A stretch of 64,000 nt of DNA from Paramecium octaurelia (Eukaryota > Ciliophora > Oligohymenophorea > Peniculida > Parameciidae). The position numbers and the translations under genes are program-made. Position 1 is the stretch's first letter. Every line of letters begins with the position of its first letter. The stretch covers positions 63,069 to 127,068 of the forward strand of contig CAJJDP010000098.1 of NCBI GenBank assembly GCA_905182995.1, in the 5' to 3' direction. The notes beneath the pieces are model-generated. The model was given only the letters and a program-made list of their open reading frames with translations. It was not told the origin of the DNA and ran no database searches. This document shows positions 1-10,870 of the stretch, piece after piece.

Positions 1-521
1 AGCTCTGAAAGTTTCATTTCGGAGATTTACTTTATGCAAGTTGTTTTTAACTAAATATCCAACCTATGCAGTTATTAAATGAGATATTAGAATTTCAGAT
101 CATGATGGAGCTGTGATTGATAATTAGAATTAATCCAAAAAATGGAAGATTTGCAACACTTCGAATCATCTGTAAAGAATGTTCCGGATAAACCAGATGA
201 TTATTCAATCTATTCGATGAGGGGTTTTATAATTCTACAATTAGCCTTACAGGTTAAAAGTTAGATTAAATAAATTGAGTTGTCCCATTTTAGCGACATA
301 AAATCAGACATAGATGCTAATTATAAAATGGTTGAACTCTAAGCTTTATGTTCAGTAGATTCCAACCCAGAAATCTGTATGGGAGTAAGTGGGCGTGATA
401 ATTCAACTTTGATCAAACACATCACTAATTAGGGTAGATTATTTGAAAATAAATTAAGACCTAAGTTTTTAAGGATGTATGATTTTTAATGGAAATAAAA
501 TTGCATATTATAAGGAAATGA
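1..521 (+). other. Unresolved coding-like region at left edge
   Basis: Base composition is richer in G and C than the intergenic DNA, and a frame open in the ciliate code runs from an ATG at 142 to TGA at 559-561 (139 codons). It begins MEDLQHFESS and includes LCSVDSNPEICMGVSG. Other frames also hold protein-like stretches, for example KNGRFATLRIICKECSG near 140-190. I could not join them with convincing introns. This may be the 3' part of a gene cut by the window edge, or a decayed gene. No family recognised. Confidence 0.3.
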
Positions 522-807
522 ATGTTTGATTCTGTTATTGGAAGCATTCAATTAAGATTGAAGACAGAATTGTGGGTAAAGAAAAGTTAAATTAAAGAAT
601 ACCCTACAAAGACATTAAACAAAATTTAAAACAGAAAAGGAGGTATAAAGCCGTAAAATTTATCTTTCAGGATAAATAATGGATTTGCAATAAGCTATTG
701 AATATTTTGATAAGAAATTTAAGGTTTATGTTGAAGAAAAAGATTAAAAATAGATGGAATATAGATATAGCTAGAGCATTGAACCAGACCCCTTGGAGAA
801 ACAATGA
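522..807 (+). CDS. Small hypothetical protein (85 aa) or 3' exons of a larger gene
   Basis: An ATG at 522 opens a frame that continues after removal of a 28-nt GTA...CAG intron (643-670) and stops at TGA 805-807. The product is charged and hydrophilic, with IQLRLKTELWVKKSQ near the start and an acidic, Gln-rich end (EPDPLEK). Several TAA/TAG codons are read as Gln. The frame preceding 522 contains TGA, so this is either a complete short gene or the last exons of a gene whose earlier part lies in the unresolved stretch to the left. No domain recognised; function unknown. Confidence 0.35.
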
Positions 808-1503
808 TATAAAATTAAATTGTAATTTTAAGTTTAAACACTAGAATAATCAAACAACTTTCCAGAGATAGTAAATATCAAATGCCTTCTACAAAAATTA
901 AGGTACCTCATCCTAATTATCCTTGATAAAATAGAGGTTAGGAGCTTATTCAAATGAAGATACTTTCAAAGTAGTAGGGCTGATAATTAAACTGTTGGAG
1001 ATGGGTAAGATAATTAAAATTAGGATTCAATTTAATCCTATATGTTAATATCTTCGCTAGGTATTTATCTCTATTGTGATTGTGATATTTTTTTCATTAA
1101 ACCAGACATTTTATTTAATAGATATATTATTTAATATGCATGAATATTTCTTACATATTTAGGATCAAAATATATCATTTCGATAAATATTTTATTTTCG
1201 AATAGCAATTTATAAGTTATATAAAATAAAGTAGAATTTTTAATTAAAGTGAAAATTTATAGAATTTTAGGTAAATGATTTTAATTAGAAAAAATAAATA
1301 TATAGTCATTAAATATAACAAGAAACAAGATGATGATTAATTTATACCAATAAAAATTAAATAACAAATCAAATTCTTGATGATTTTGCATAATGTTATG
1401 TAACCAAAATATTTAAAAGAAGCAGTTTTAATTATAGATACACACACCGTTTTAAATATAGAAGAGTTATCAAGATGTTATTTAAATGATTATTATTATG
1501 ATA
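808..1503. other. AT-rich gap, no gene seen
   Basis: Very AT-rich sequence with only short random open frames in the ciliate code. It probably holds the 3' ends of the left-hand plus-strand genes and of the minus-strand gene to its right. No RNA gene or repeat recognised. Confidence 0.5.
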
Positions 1504-2890
1504 TCACTATCTAGTTCTCAAATTTTGTCCTCTCAATTAATTTCCTGAGTTATTTAGTTGTGCAAATGATAATGGGGTTGTCAAACATTCTTATGATGTT
1601 TTGAATTTATGCAAATTACCAGTGAAATTTTCACCATCATAGACTGTCAATCCCAATCCTTCTGGAATGTAAATAGATCTAATTTAAGCCTTGAATTCCC
1701 TAGAATAAATAATGAGATTACTCAATTTCGCTTAAACTATTGCAAGCTTCTAAAGCTTCTCCCTTGAAATTGCATTATGAATATATAATAATGCAGTTTC
1801 CTTAGACTAATTATTAATTAGTTTGAGACTCTGTGGCTTAGAGTTTTTAATCTCCATCTTTATTTTCTGTTTTTGCATCTTCTTGTACTACAACATTGGC
1901 ATCAGTTTATTATACAGAATCAACATTTTAATTAGTTGCAGCTACTGTATTCTCTTAGATTGTAGCTTGAGGTAATTCTGTTTATTATTCAGTGTTCTTG
2001 TTATCTGATACTACGTTTTAATTTTCTTCAACTTTTTATTCAACTTGTTATTCAACTTTCTCTTCTTTTTAGACTACTTAATTGTTTTCGATTTCTGGTG
2101 TCTTTTTCGCCTAAGGTTTATCAGCATTGACTTCACTTTATACAAATCCATTGTCCATTTCAGGAGATGATTGTAGTGATTCTGTGTTTGGAAGAACATC
2201 AAATGCCATATTTGGATCTACTTCATTTTAATTGGAGACTATGCTTTCTGTAGGCAAGTTAACATTGGATTCCAAAATATTAGAAACATCAACTTGATTA
2301 TCTTATGGTATTTCAGTGTTGTTTGGATCGATATTGCTAATTTCATTGGATTCTGCAATCATATTATTGTTATCTATTTCACTGACAACTTCAGAGTTAA
2401 CTTCTGCTATATTAGAAACTTCTGTGTTTTCGATAACTTATGTATCTTCCACATTTTATTAAATTGGCTCTATGGCACTTATATCATTGGGATCAGAAGT
2501 GCTATACATAGAATCTTATTCTGGCATAGAGTTCTCGATATTGGCATTCGTCATCATAGAATCCTCCTCATTCATTGAATTAGAGTCAACACTCATATTA
2601 CTAACAGTTGATTCTTAATTCATGGATGACTCAATATTGATGCTTTCAATAGATTCAGTTTATGCAGTAGAATAATCCATGCTATCGGTAACCATAGAAT
2701 CCATGCTGCTTGAATCTAATTCTTATTGATTCATGTTCATTGAATTCATACTATCAATGTCCTCAGATCCTTGCAATGAACTCTCTTCTTAAATTAAATT
2801 TCCTTCCAAATCATAATGAGTTACTATAGCCTCTGGGGTTTAAGCAAAGGGTGCTGTGATCAAACATACTAAAAGCAAGTACTTAATCAT
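1504..2890 (-). CDS. Secreted Ser/Asn/Gln-rich protein with C-terminal beta/gamma-crystallin-like domain
   Basis: The protein (454 aa after splicing) starts with a clear signal peptide, MIKYLLLVCLITAPFA. About 330 residues of low-complexity, acidic sequence follow, rich in Ser, Asn, Met, Glu and Gln, with repeated SMDS/SMNS-type patches. The last ~85 residues are compact: CIIIYSQCNFKGEALEAC, then IRSIYIPEGLGL and TVYDGENFTG. That YxxxxFxG...G pattern suggests a beta/gamma-crystallin (Greek key) domain. A 22-nt intron lies at 1700-1721. The same C-terminal domain ends the secreted gene at 29890-31976, where Y-S-x-C-x-x-K-G and IRSI-I-P recur. I infer an exported, surface or granule protein; cysteines in the last domain suggest disulfides. 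Start chosen because the signal peptide begins at this Met. Confidence 0.8.
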
Positions 2891-3605
2891 CAAAACGGAT
2901 TAAAATATTATATTATTAGAGTTCAAACTCAGATAAATTATAATAAAATGATATTTTGTACTACCATGCATGCTTACAAGCTAAACATAAGTATTCTTTC
3001 ATCAGTTATTGGTTAATAAATTCCTCTTCATTGTTCTACCGCACAAAAGTCTCTTAAAAACGAAAGCAAAAAATATATTTCTTAAATATTATTGTCCTTT
3101 AAAGGGATACAACAGCTGAATCCATAAAAGAAGGTTTCATAAAAACCAATTATATAGTTTATTTAGGTATTTGATTTTCTCAAACAGAAGTTAGTATATA
3201 TATGCTACTATATTTAGAATATAATATAAATTCCATATTTAGAAAATGATTATAGTATCATACACTAAAATTGGTTGGTATTTCCTATTCAAATAATAAT
3301 GATAATCAAAGAATATAAGATAAATGTATTCATTATGAAGCATTGTTATAAATAATTTATTGGGAGCTTAAATCATAAAAGTAATGTCTAAAATAATAAA
3401 AATACTTAATCAAACAAATTATTTATATTATCAAAGGAGTACTAAAAGGATTCGAATATTCAATAAATGCATTTAATTGTTTCTCCATTTCTTTGAGATT
3501 GAACTCTAAGTATCTATTTATGACTTCAATTGACATTTTCTCTTATTCTATTAAATTATTACATTTTATTATTGGGGTTAAATATATTGAGATGGGCTAG
3601 TTTAA
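2891..3605. other. AT-rich intergenic gap
   Basis: Contains the upstream region of the secreted gene on the minus strand. No convincing coding sequence, RNA gene or repeat seen. Confidence 0.5.
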
Positions 3606-4180
3606 ATGAACATCACTTATTAGGAATCACAAAAAGATATATTAGCTGCTGAGAGTCTTATTAGGACGTTCTTGTGGAGAATCGTGTTTTAAAACCATAA
3701 TTCGAGGATCGGTTTTGAGAAGGGGGGAAATCATTCAATAGCTTCACTATTGAAGAATGCTGACTTATTAAGGGGAAGAAAGAATTTTATTAATATGAAA
3801 ATGAAGGAACTCGCAATTCGAACTCATGTCAACAACAAATGAGTGAAATACCTCAGAAATCAAAGAAAGGAGGAAAAGTATTGAACTCAAAAATATCAGA
3901 TTTACCAAAGTGATGTTAATTAAAATTTAACCGAAGTTCAGAGACTAAGAGGGGAAATTTGAAAAGGGACTCAAGATGTGGAGAATTTTTAAAGCCTATA
4001 GTTAATCCTTAAGAACTACCAACACTTCAACCTCTTAGTATACCTGAATTTTAAGAATTACAAGAGAAAATGTCTTAAAACAAAGCATTCCTAATATTCC
4101 TAAAAAGATCAATTCAGGCCAATAACTATTTTAAGTGCTCTATACAAACCACTGAATATTACTTTTCAATTATTATTGTA
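3606..4180 (+). other. Coding-like region, broken frames (possible gene relic)
   Basis: An ATG at 3606 opens 78 codons to TGA 3840-3842 (MNITYQESQKDILAAESLIR at its start). Further protein-like stretches follow in other frames: EIPQKSKKGGK near 3845 and NPQELPTLQPLSIPEFQELQ near 4000-4070. The local G+C is above that of the flanks. One possible intron (3898-3919, GTA...CAG) does not give a single frame. Either a gene whose structure I cannot resolve, or a decayed one. No family recognised. Confidence 0.3.
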
Positions 4181-5902
4181 AAATCTCTACTATTTATAAG
4201 AAAAATAATAAATTTAAATTGAATTATTAGTCTTTTATTTCCTATTTACAAATAATAAAAGAATAGCCATCCAAAACTAGAGATTAGAAGAAGCATTATA
4301 TAATTTATATTATTAACTATATAGCAAACCTATAAATTGATTGAAATCTTCTAAAAACAAAACTAATAATTTTATGTTTCAACAGAAAGATAGCATGTTT
4401 AACATATTTAAAGGAAACTATAATTTAGTTTAACTCTATTTTTATTAACATTTATTTACAAATTTATGGATATTATTTGTGATTTATGAATGAAAATATT
4501 TTCAATTTGTTTACATTCAAAAATCTCAAACTTTGTTCCAACTTACCAAATTTCTTTTCCATCATTTTCTAATTTGATTCTATTCAATATTTTTTACATT
4601 GTTTGAACAAATCTTATTTTTAAAGATTGGCTAATTTATTTTTTATTATGATCCAAAGTGATTTGTTAATTTCTTAAATTTGTTTAGCGATTGATTCTTC
4701 AATATTTATCTATGATTCATTAATTATTATTATTATTATTACTTCTAACCCTTAATATTTTAATTGAGTTAGATTTAATCTTTGATTTTATTTAATGTAG
4801 CATTGTGTGCCACTTCAAATCCTCTTAGATTTATTTCTTATGATAGTAATCCTTTGATGCATTCATTATATGATATTGACAATACTAAAGTTCGGTTTTC
4901 TAATATTTTATAAATTTATTATGATATTGCCCTTGAAAAGAAAAATATAATTCTAAATTATTTTGAAAACATGAAATATTTCATTTTAAAAAAATAAGAA
5001 TAAATATTCTTTTATTTTAAATTCGTAATAGATTAATTAATGAAAATTAGAATAAATCTAATTGACAGACTTGAGAAATATATTGAATTGAATATTATTT
5101 ATTGATCAATAACAAAACACTCCATATGCAATTGATATTAAGTTCTAAAGTATTTAAATTATTTTTTTTATTTATTACATTATTATTTCTATAAAAACAA
5201 ATAAGGATATATTAATGGTTATTAAATAGTTTAGTCTAATTCGGAATAATTCTTAGTAAAAATACCATTTGAGCTAGAAAGGAATATTTGTTTACATCTA
5301 TATTTAAGTAGTATATTGAAATGGGGTGACTGAAAAATATTCATAGAATCAAACACATAGGAAAAGAACCAAATCGAGGTATTTCTATAAATTTTCAATA
5401 ATACTTTTGTTTCTGAGTATGATTAATATATAAATATCAAATAATGAACAAAATTTAAAAGTCAAATAAAAATTAATCTATTGCTTATTTATTAAATAAA
5501 TAAAAATTGAAATAAAGCTGATCAAAGTTTCGTTCAATTCAATTGGTTCCTTTTATTAATACAGATAATTAGACCCTTTGTAATAAGGCCAATTTTTTTA
5601 AGAATAAAAAAGATATGATGTTGTCATTTATAAAATTATAAAGATATCTCAAATTCTGAGTATTTATACTTAGAGTTTCACTTCTGAAATTGACTAAATT
5701 CTCGCTCTCTTAATAGCATTTGAGTTTAGCAGTTCCAAATAACCTTGCTTTGTTATTATTTTGTGTTGAATTTCAAATTGAATAAAATATTAAAATTGGA
5801 CAATGGAAGAGTGTTTAAGATATAAAAAATAATAGATAATTTAATGAAATTGAATGGGATATCTATTAAAATAATTTCTTTTAAATAGGTTATTATTAAT
5901 TA
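4181..5902. other. Long AT-rich gap with weak minus-strand coding signal
   Basis: Mostly intergenic-looking. Between about 4390 and 4940 the minus strand reads as lysine/asparagine/glutamine-rich peptide (for example INIEESIAKQIQEINKS) but is interrupted by TGA and shows no clear introns or start. It could be a relic of a coiled-coil gene. The remainder shows nothing recognisable. Confidence 0.35.
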
Positions 5903-6731
5903 TCATATAAAAGCCCGTTTATCCCCTCCTCTTACTCTAAGTTTTTTCGAGAACACGGATGGTATTTCATATTTACCAGGACCTGGTGTTGTACTAGTTG
6001 ATCGAAAGGGATCTTTTTTTTCACCTATCCCTTAAGTGATATCCTAAAAAATAAGATATACATCTTACTTTGAATCGAGACGGTGAGGTTAGTTTTGTGG
6101 TAGGAGAGTAAGCCTCTGGGCCTGGAACTCCGTTATCTGGATTATCATTCATCATCTTGCCCTTCCCTTTCAATAGAAATTTATATCTATGTTAACCCAA
6201 ATCTTTCCTAACTCTGTATTCTCCCGGACCTCTTATGAAGCATGTATAATTACCAGGAAGAAATTTGGCAACTTCTGGGGCTTGGTACTTGTTATAGGGC
6301 AGATATGTTTTGGAGTATAATTCCCAAGGGCCTCCGAAAGACCTTTTTAATTTATCTTTCCCAGGAATTTCTCTTACTTCATATCTGTCGGGACTTGGCA
6401 TTTCCTTTGCGTTTGTTTCTTGCCATGCCCATTGGAAGTTTTCTATTCTTCCCCCAAATCCTTAGGAAGTTGTTTTGCTTCCCAATTAACTCGGAAGTTC
6501 TAAATTTGAAATATTATATTCTGATTATGAATTAAACCTATGGGCTCTAGGAAAGGAATATTGGAGAGCCGTATGTTGTAAGGTTGATGAAGAAATGTTG
6601 GAACTTAATCCTTATTAGTTAACAAATAGTTTATTTGTACTAAAAAACCCTTAAGAACTCGACATTGTATCCCTCATGTCAAGTGATCCACTGCTTCTAA
6701 ACCTTCGTTTTAAATAGTTTGTATTCTCCAT
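5903..6731 (-). CDS. SHIPPO (sperm-tail PG-rich) repeat protein
   Basis: 267 aa from an ATG at 6731; one 25-nt intron at 6044-6068. The second half has the hallmark Pro-Gly motifs of SHIPPO/ODF3-type repeats: SPDRYEV, LPGNYTC, GPGEYRV, VPGPEAYSP and TPGPGKYEIP, spaced by roughly 20-40 residues and followed by basic stretches. The N-terminal ~95 residues are Ser/Asn/Gln-rich and unconserved-looking. Family members are known in axonemal microtubules of cilia and sperm tails, so a ciliary or cortical microtubule role is the natural inference. A related SHIPPO protein lies at 43349-44330. Enzymatic motifs are absent. Confidence 0.85.
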
Positions 6732-7373
6732 ATTTCCTTTGTTTTTAATTTATTAATCAAATAAAAAAATTATTTACAAAATAAATATGATCCTGCTAGA
6801 CTTCATTCTCCTCACTTCATACTCGAAATTGAAATACTTATTAAATAAAGGATACTTGAATCAGATTTTATGCTATACATTTTTATTTGACTATATTCCA
6901 CAAAAGGAAAAGTCACTCTTGCAACTTAGTTTTAGTCTACTAAATCAAATTAATTAGATATAAAAAATAAATAAATTACTTATTGATATTCAAAATAATT
7001 AAATAATAGGATAAATCGATTGAGATCCATGAATAAAGTTAAGAGAAAAACTATTTAACTATTTAAATATTTCATATCATAAATAAATAAATCATGAATA
7101 ACATTCGAAAGAAGGATAGCTGATAGTACCTAAATTGGCAATTATAAGAAATTTAATCTTATTTACTAATTAAAAATTTGAATTACTCCACAAATCTTAT
7201 ATATCAAAAAATTAATTTATCTACATAGTCAAAGATTGAATAAACAATTAATTCTAACAAAGTAAATGAGGAATATATCCTTAACAACAAAATTCTAGTT
7301 GAGAAATCATTTAACATATTTCTTTTTGGAATAATAATTGATTCTATATTAATTTAAATAGTCTTAAAATCGT
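6732..7373. other. AT-rich intergenic gap
   Basis: Only short random open frames. It separates the start of the SHIPPO gene from the 3' end of the PH-pseudokinase gene; nothing else seen. Confidence 0.5.
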
Positions 7374-9146
7374 TCAAAGCAAAATGATTTTAGATGGTCT
7401 CTTTTTAGGTTCTCTTTTACGATTAATAACAGGGACTTCCAAATAAGGATCTTCATCAGGGACTGAATGATAACAATAGGATACTTACTTTCATAATCAT
7501 CGTCGAACTCATTCTTGGCTACAAATTAACTTAGTTTTGATGGTTGTTATGTGTAAATTAATGTACGTTTAGTATTGGAAGGAGTTGATTATAATTTAGA
7601 ATTCATATTATGTAGAGCATTCAATCCACTTTGTTATTGTTGAATAATAGTCATTCTAACATCCATTTCACTCATTTCCCGTAACTCAATAATAGTTCTT
7701 AAGCTTGGAAGTGGCTTTTTTCTTTTCCTTTCCACTTTCAAGGATTTGATTTTACTTTTCACATTTACAAACCAATGATGTTTAGTAGCTTCTTTTATTG
7801 TCAATCTTTTACCTCATTTTATAAAACACTTACTTGCATCAGTTTCTAGCATTTTTCTTAGAAGATCCAATTGAGAGGAACTAACCTTACTCTTGGATTG
7901 ATTCTATTGGAATCCAATTTTCAATTGTTGTTCACTTTCATCTATGCGATTGTTTTGAATCTCGAAATTGTCCATAACATTGTAGAAGTCTTTGTCTTCA
8001 TTTTTAATCTAAAACTATATAAGAATTAAGATACTTCATATTTTTTAGAATCATAATAGGTCATGAAGTATAGTACACAACCTAACGCAAAGATATCAGT
8101 GGAAATGTTGGGGGCAATGCCTTCAAAGATCTCTGGAGCCAAGAAAGACTCGACTGCTCTATTCAAAATCCAGTCTAATTTGTCGTTGACCTTGTACTCT
8201 TTGAATGAGAGATTAATGAGGGTAATTTACAGCATTTGATGTTGCGAGTTGATCAGAACATTCTAAGGATTGATGCTTCCATGGTAGAATTGATGCTAAT
8301 TCAGAAATTTAACAACTTGGAGTATTTGATAGATGATCTAAGGATATTATTAAAAATGGGTATTACAGATGCAATTTGTACTTCGTGCAATTAGAGATTG
8401 GAATTCAATAAGTTGAAGAGAGTCTCTCCTTTATAATACTCGTAGACAATGAAAAGATATTTATTATTTTAGTATACTCTTTTTAGTTCCAATAGGGATT
8501 GATGCTTAATGCTTCTCAATATCTGTATTTCATTATAGACTGCATCTTCCAATTCCTGACATTGTTCGAAGTCATCACTCTTATAGATCTGGACAGTATA
8601 TTGAGTTTTCTTTTTTTTCTTAGTGCATGTGTAAAATCCGGGGAGTAATTTGTCCCCCAGTTTGTATTTGTCCAGGAAACCTGTGAGTTTGCAAAATTGT
8701 TTCATCTATTTATACCAGGTTCTGAATGTTACGAAATTAGAGAAGAACAAGTAAGTTGTGCCAATTGAATTTGTTAAGAGCATACCGAAGGCTTGTTGCG
8801 ATCTGTGTTAAATCATTTTCTAAGTGATTGTGCACTCTGATAAGGATAAATAATAGGTAGCTCCATTTTGATTAAATTGAGATTGGGGAATTTATAACAA
8901 ACCATTTTAAACGGTCACCTTGATCAATAAATTTGGCATCAATATAAATTTACTGTATTCCAATGTTCCATTCCAAAATGTATAAAGTTATCCATTCAAA
9001 ATTTCATCTGATTCTTTCAATTACCCAAATTGTTCTTACTTAAGAACATGCATATGTTGAGATTCGAAATCCTCTTGAGAAAATTCGTTTGGATACTTTA
9101 GAATCCAACTCAAGTTTTCATCATTAACATTTTGCCTTCGACTCAT
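7374..9146 (-). CDS. PH-domain pseudokinase
   Basis: About 558 aa; introns at 8338-8366 (29 nt), 8015-8034 (20), 7813-7833 (21) and 7463-7488 (26). Residues ~40-150 look like the PH-type module that precedes many ciliate kinases (FFSNFVTFRTWYKQM at its C-terminal helix). A kinase fold follows: a glycine-poor N-lobe (LGDKLLPGFYTC), V-Q-I-Y-K at the VAIK position, and APE as FLAPEIFEG. The catalytic HRD-K-P-E-N is HGSINPQN and the DFG position reads NLS, so both the catalytic and Mg-binding aspartates are gone. I infer a scaffold or regulatory pseudokinase. The C-terminal tail is basic (KVERKRKKPLP). The 21-nt intron has an in-frame TGA if retained. Confidence 0.85.
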
Positions 9147-9199
9147 TAAAAATTTAATATAAATTAATTGTTGTTGTTTTATAGTTTTATTATTTTATT

Positions 9200-10861
9200 T
9201 CAATCATCGTCAGAATCTTAATTATCCTTCATGTACTTGTCAATGAGTTTCTGATATTCCTCTCTGGGCAGAGAAGACTCCGAAGAATACGACTCCTATT
9301 ATTGCTCGATCATGGGGTATTGCTCTTGTTGCAACACATTGGGCTTATTGAAAGATCTTCCATTCAGACTGGTGATAACGGAATCAATTTCTTCCTCCTA
9401 CTGAGAAAATTATAACTATTGAGAAATCATATCTCTTTGTTGAGGAGTCTGCATAACGCTAGATCCAAATTATTCAGCAGATTTTTGGACCGATTGTTAT
9501 GGGGTGTACTCCTAATTTGTTAAATTGAAACTTAGAGTATTGGTCTTGAAGTAATTTGATGAAATTAGATTCTACTATTAAGCCGATTGAGTCTACTATT
9601 AAGATTGTTGATAGTAAGGATATTGAGCAAATTATTGTTGTTGATAACTATTGTTCTATTGAAATTACTATTATTTTTGCAAACTAACGTCGGAAACCTA
9701 TTGTCCTCTTTAAGATCCAACCGACGACCTCTTCTAGCATTGTTGTGATATTCTCTGGTTTTTGCGTTTGAGTAACTCTTAGGCTATAGCAAACTCATCT
9801 TCATCATCGGATGATTCATCGGCCACATATTGGTTCTTTAAGAGACTGTCGGATTATTCAGAGAGATCTTTATTGCAATTCTAATATTGATTCTGATTTT
9901 GTTTTAATTTATTCTCCAAGGCCTTAAATTCATCGCAGAATCTAATGGTCTAATTACTTTTTTAAGTTCCAAGAGTTTTGATTGTTTCTTGATGTTACTC
10001 GTGTTCTTTTTTGAAGAAATTGGATGCATGAGAATTGAGAGCAAAGCTTTCAGTTTCCGTTTAAATTTATTTGTCTGCAGAATTCTAATGTGGATTTACA
10101 CGATTTCCTGAATCCATGGTTTGCACTTCTATGTGTTTCCTTTGATCAGGTTTTGGCACATTCACTGGGGTCTAATGTCTTGGAATCACCCCTTATCTCT
10201 CATACTTGGTTTCAGGTTTAATCACCTTTCTTATAGGAGAGATCTCTTATCTTTCTTAACGATTAGATTCAAACTAAAAGTGTTTCAAACTGTTAGTGAA
10301 TTCTTCAATTTCAGCTTTTAATTGTAAAATCTCGCTCTTTTATTATTTTGGAGGAGGAATTGGAGGTGTAATTGGAACTTATGAGACTTTAGAATTGTTT
10401 TCTTTGTTGTCAATCTCACACTAAGTGAATGAATCAAATTTATTCACCCTCGCAAGTAGCATCTATTCTTAGATCAATTATTCCTATTGTTGCAACTTCT
10501 TGATGACTTCCAGGGATTCTTTGAATTTCTCTTCAGTCTGCTTCTACTCTTTTTTGGCTGATTCTGAAAGTTGTTTGTATTTGGTTACTTATTTTTTGCA
10601 GTCTTCTTCCTTTTATCTTATTTGCTCTTGTAGCTTTTTGTTTTCCTCTTGTTCTTGGGCCAGTCTCTTTATCAAGTCTCCAATTTTTGCTTTTTCTTCT
10701 TGGCACAAATCCTTAATGGTTATGGAGGGACTGGTAGTGCGATCAACATTCTTTTCGTTTTCATCGTCGAATTGAAACTTGAGAGTGTTTTTGATGGAAG
10801 CCAATTTGTTTGCATTTGCATTCCCTTGTTGCTTAGATTGAGCGATGCGAGTAGTTCTCAT
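9200..10861 (-). CDS. Coiled-coil, Gln-rich hypothetical protein
   Basis: An intronless 553-aa frame with many TAA/TAG glutamines. Residues ~60-160 form a strong charged coiled coil (LIKRLAQEQEENKKLQEQIR). There is a short proline patch (ITPPIPPPK), and the second half is rich in Gln, Asn and Ser with an acidic SSDDEDE cluster. The C-terminus is acidic (NQDSDDD). No domain recognised; probably a cytoskeletal or adaptor protein. Its start codon lies only 9 bp from that of the divergent K+ channel gene. Confidence 0.8.
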
Positions 10862-10870
10862 ATTTAATTA
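10862..10870. promoter_or_regulatory. 9-bp divergent spacer between two start codons
   Basis: The two flanking genes start on opposite strands with just nine A/T bases between their ATGs. Any promoter elements and both 5' leaders must therefore overlap the spacer and the opposing coding sequences. Confidence 0.5.

Noticed and set aside
2294-2578. Plus-strand standard-code ORF of 94 aa
   Set aside because: Antisense shadow of the low-complexity part of the secreted protein at 1504-2890.
10500-10867. Plus-strand ORFs rich in Ser/Phe
   Set aside because: Antisense to the coiled-coil gene at 9200-10861; the minus strand is continuous over 553 codons.
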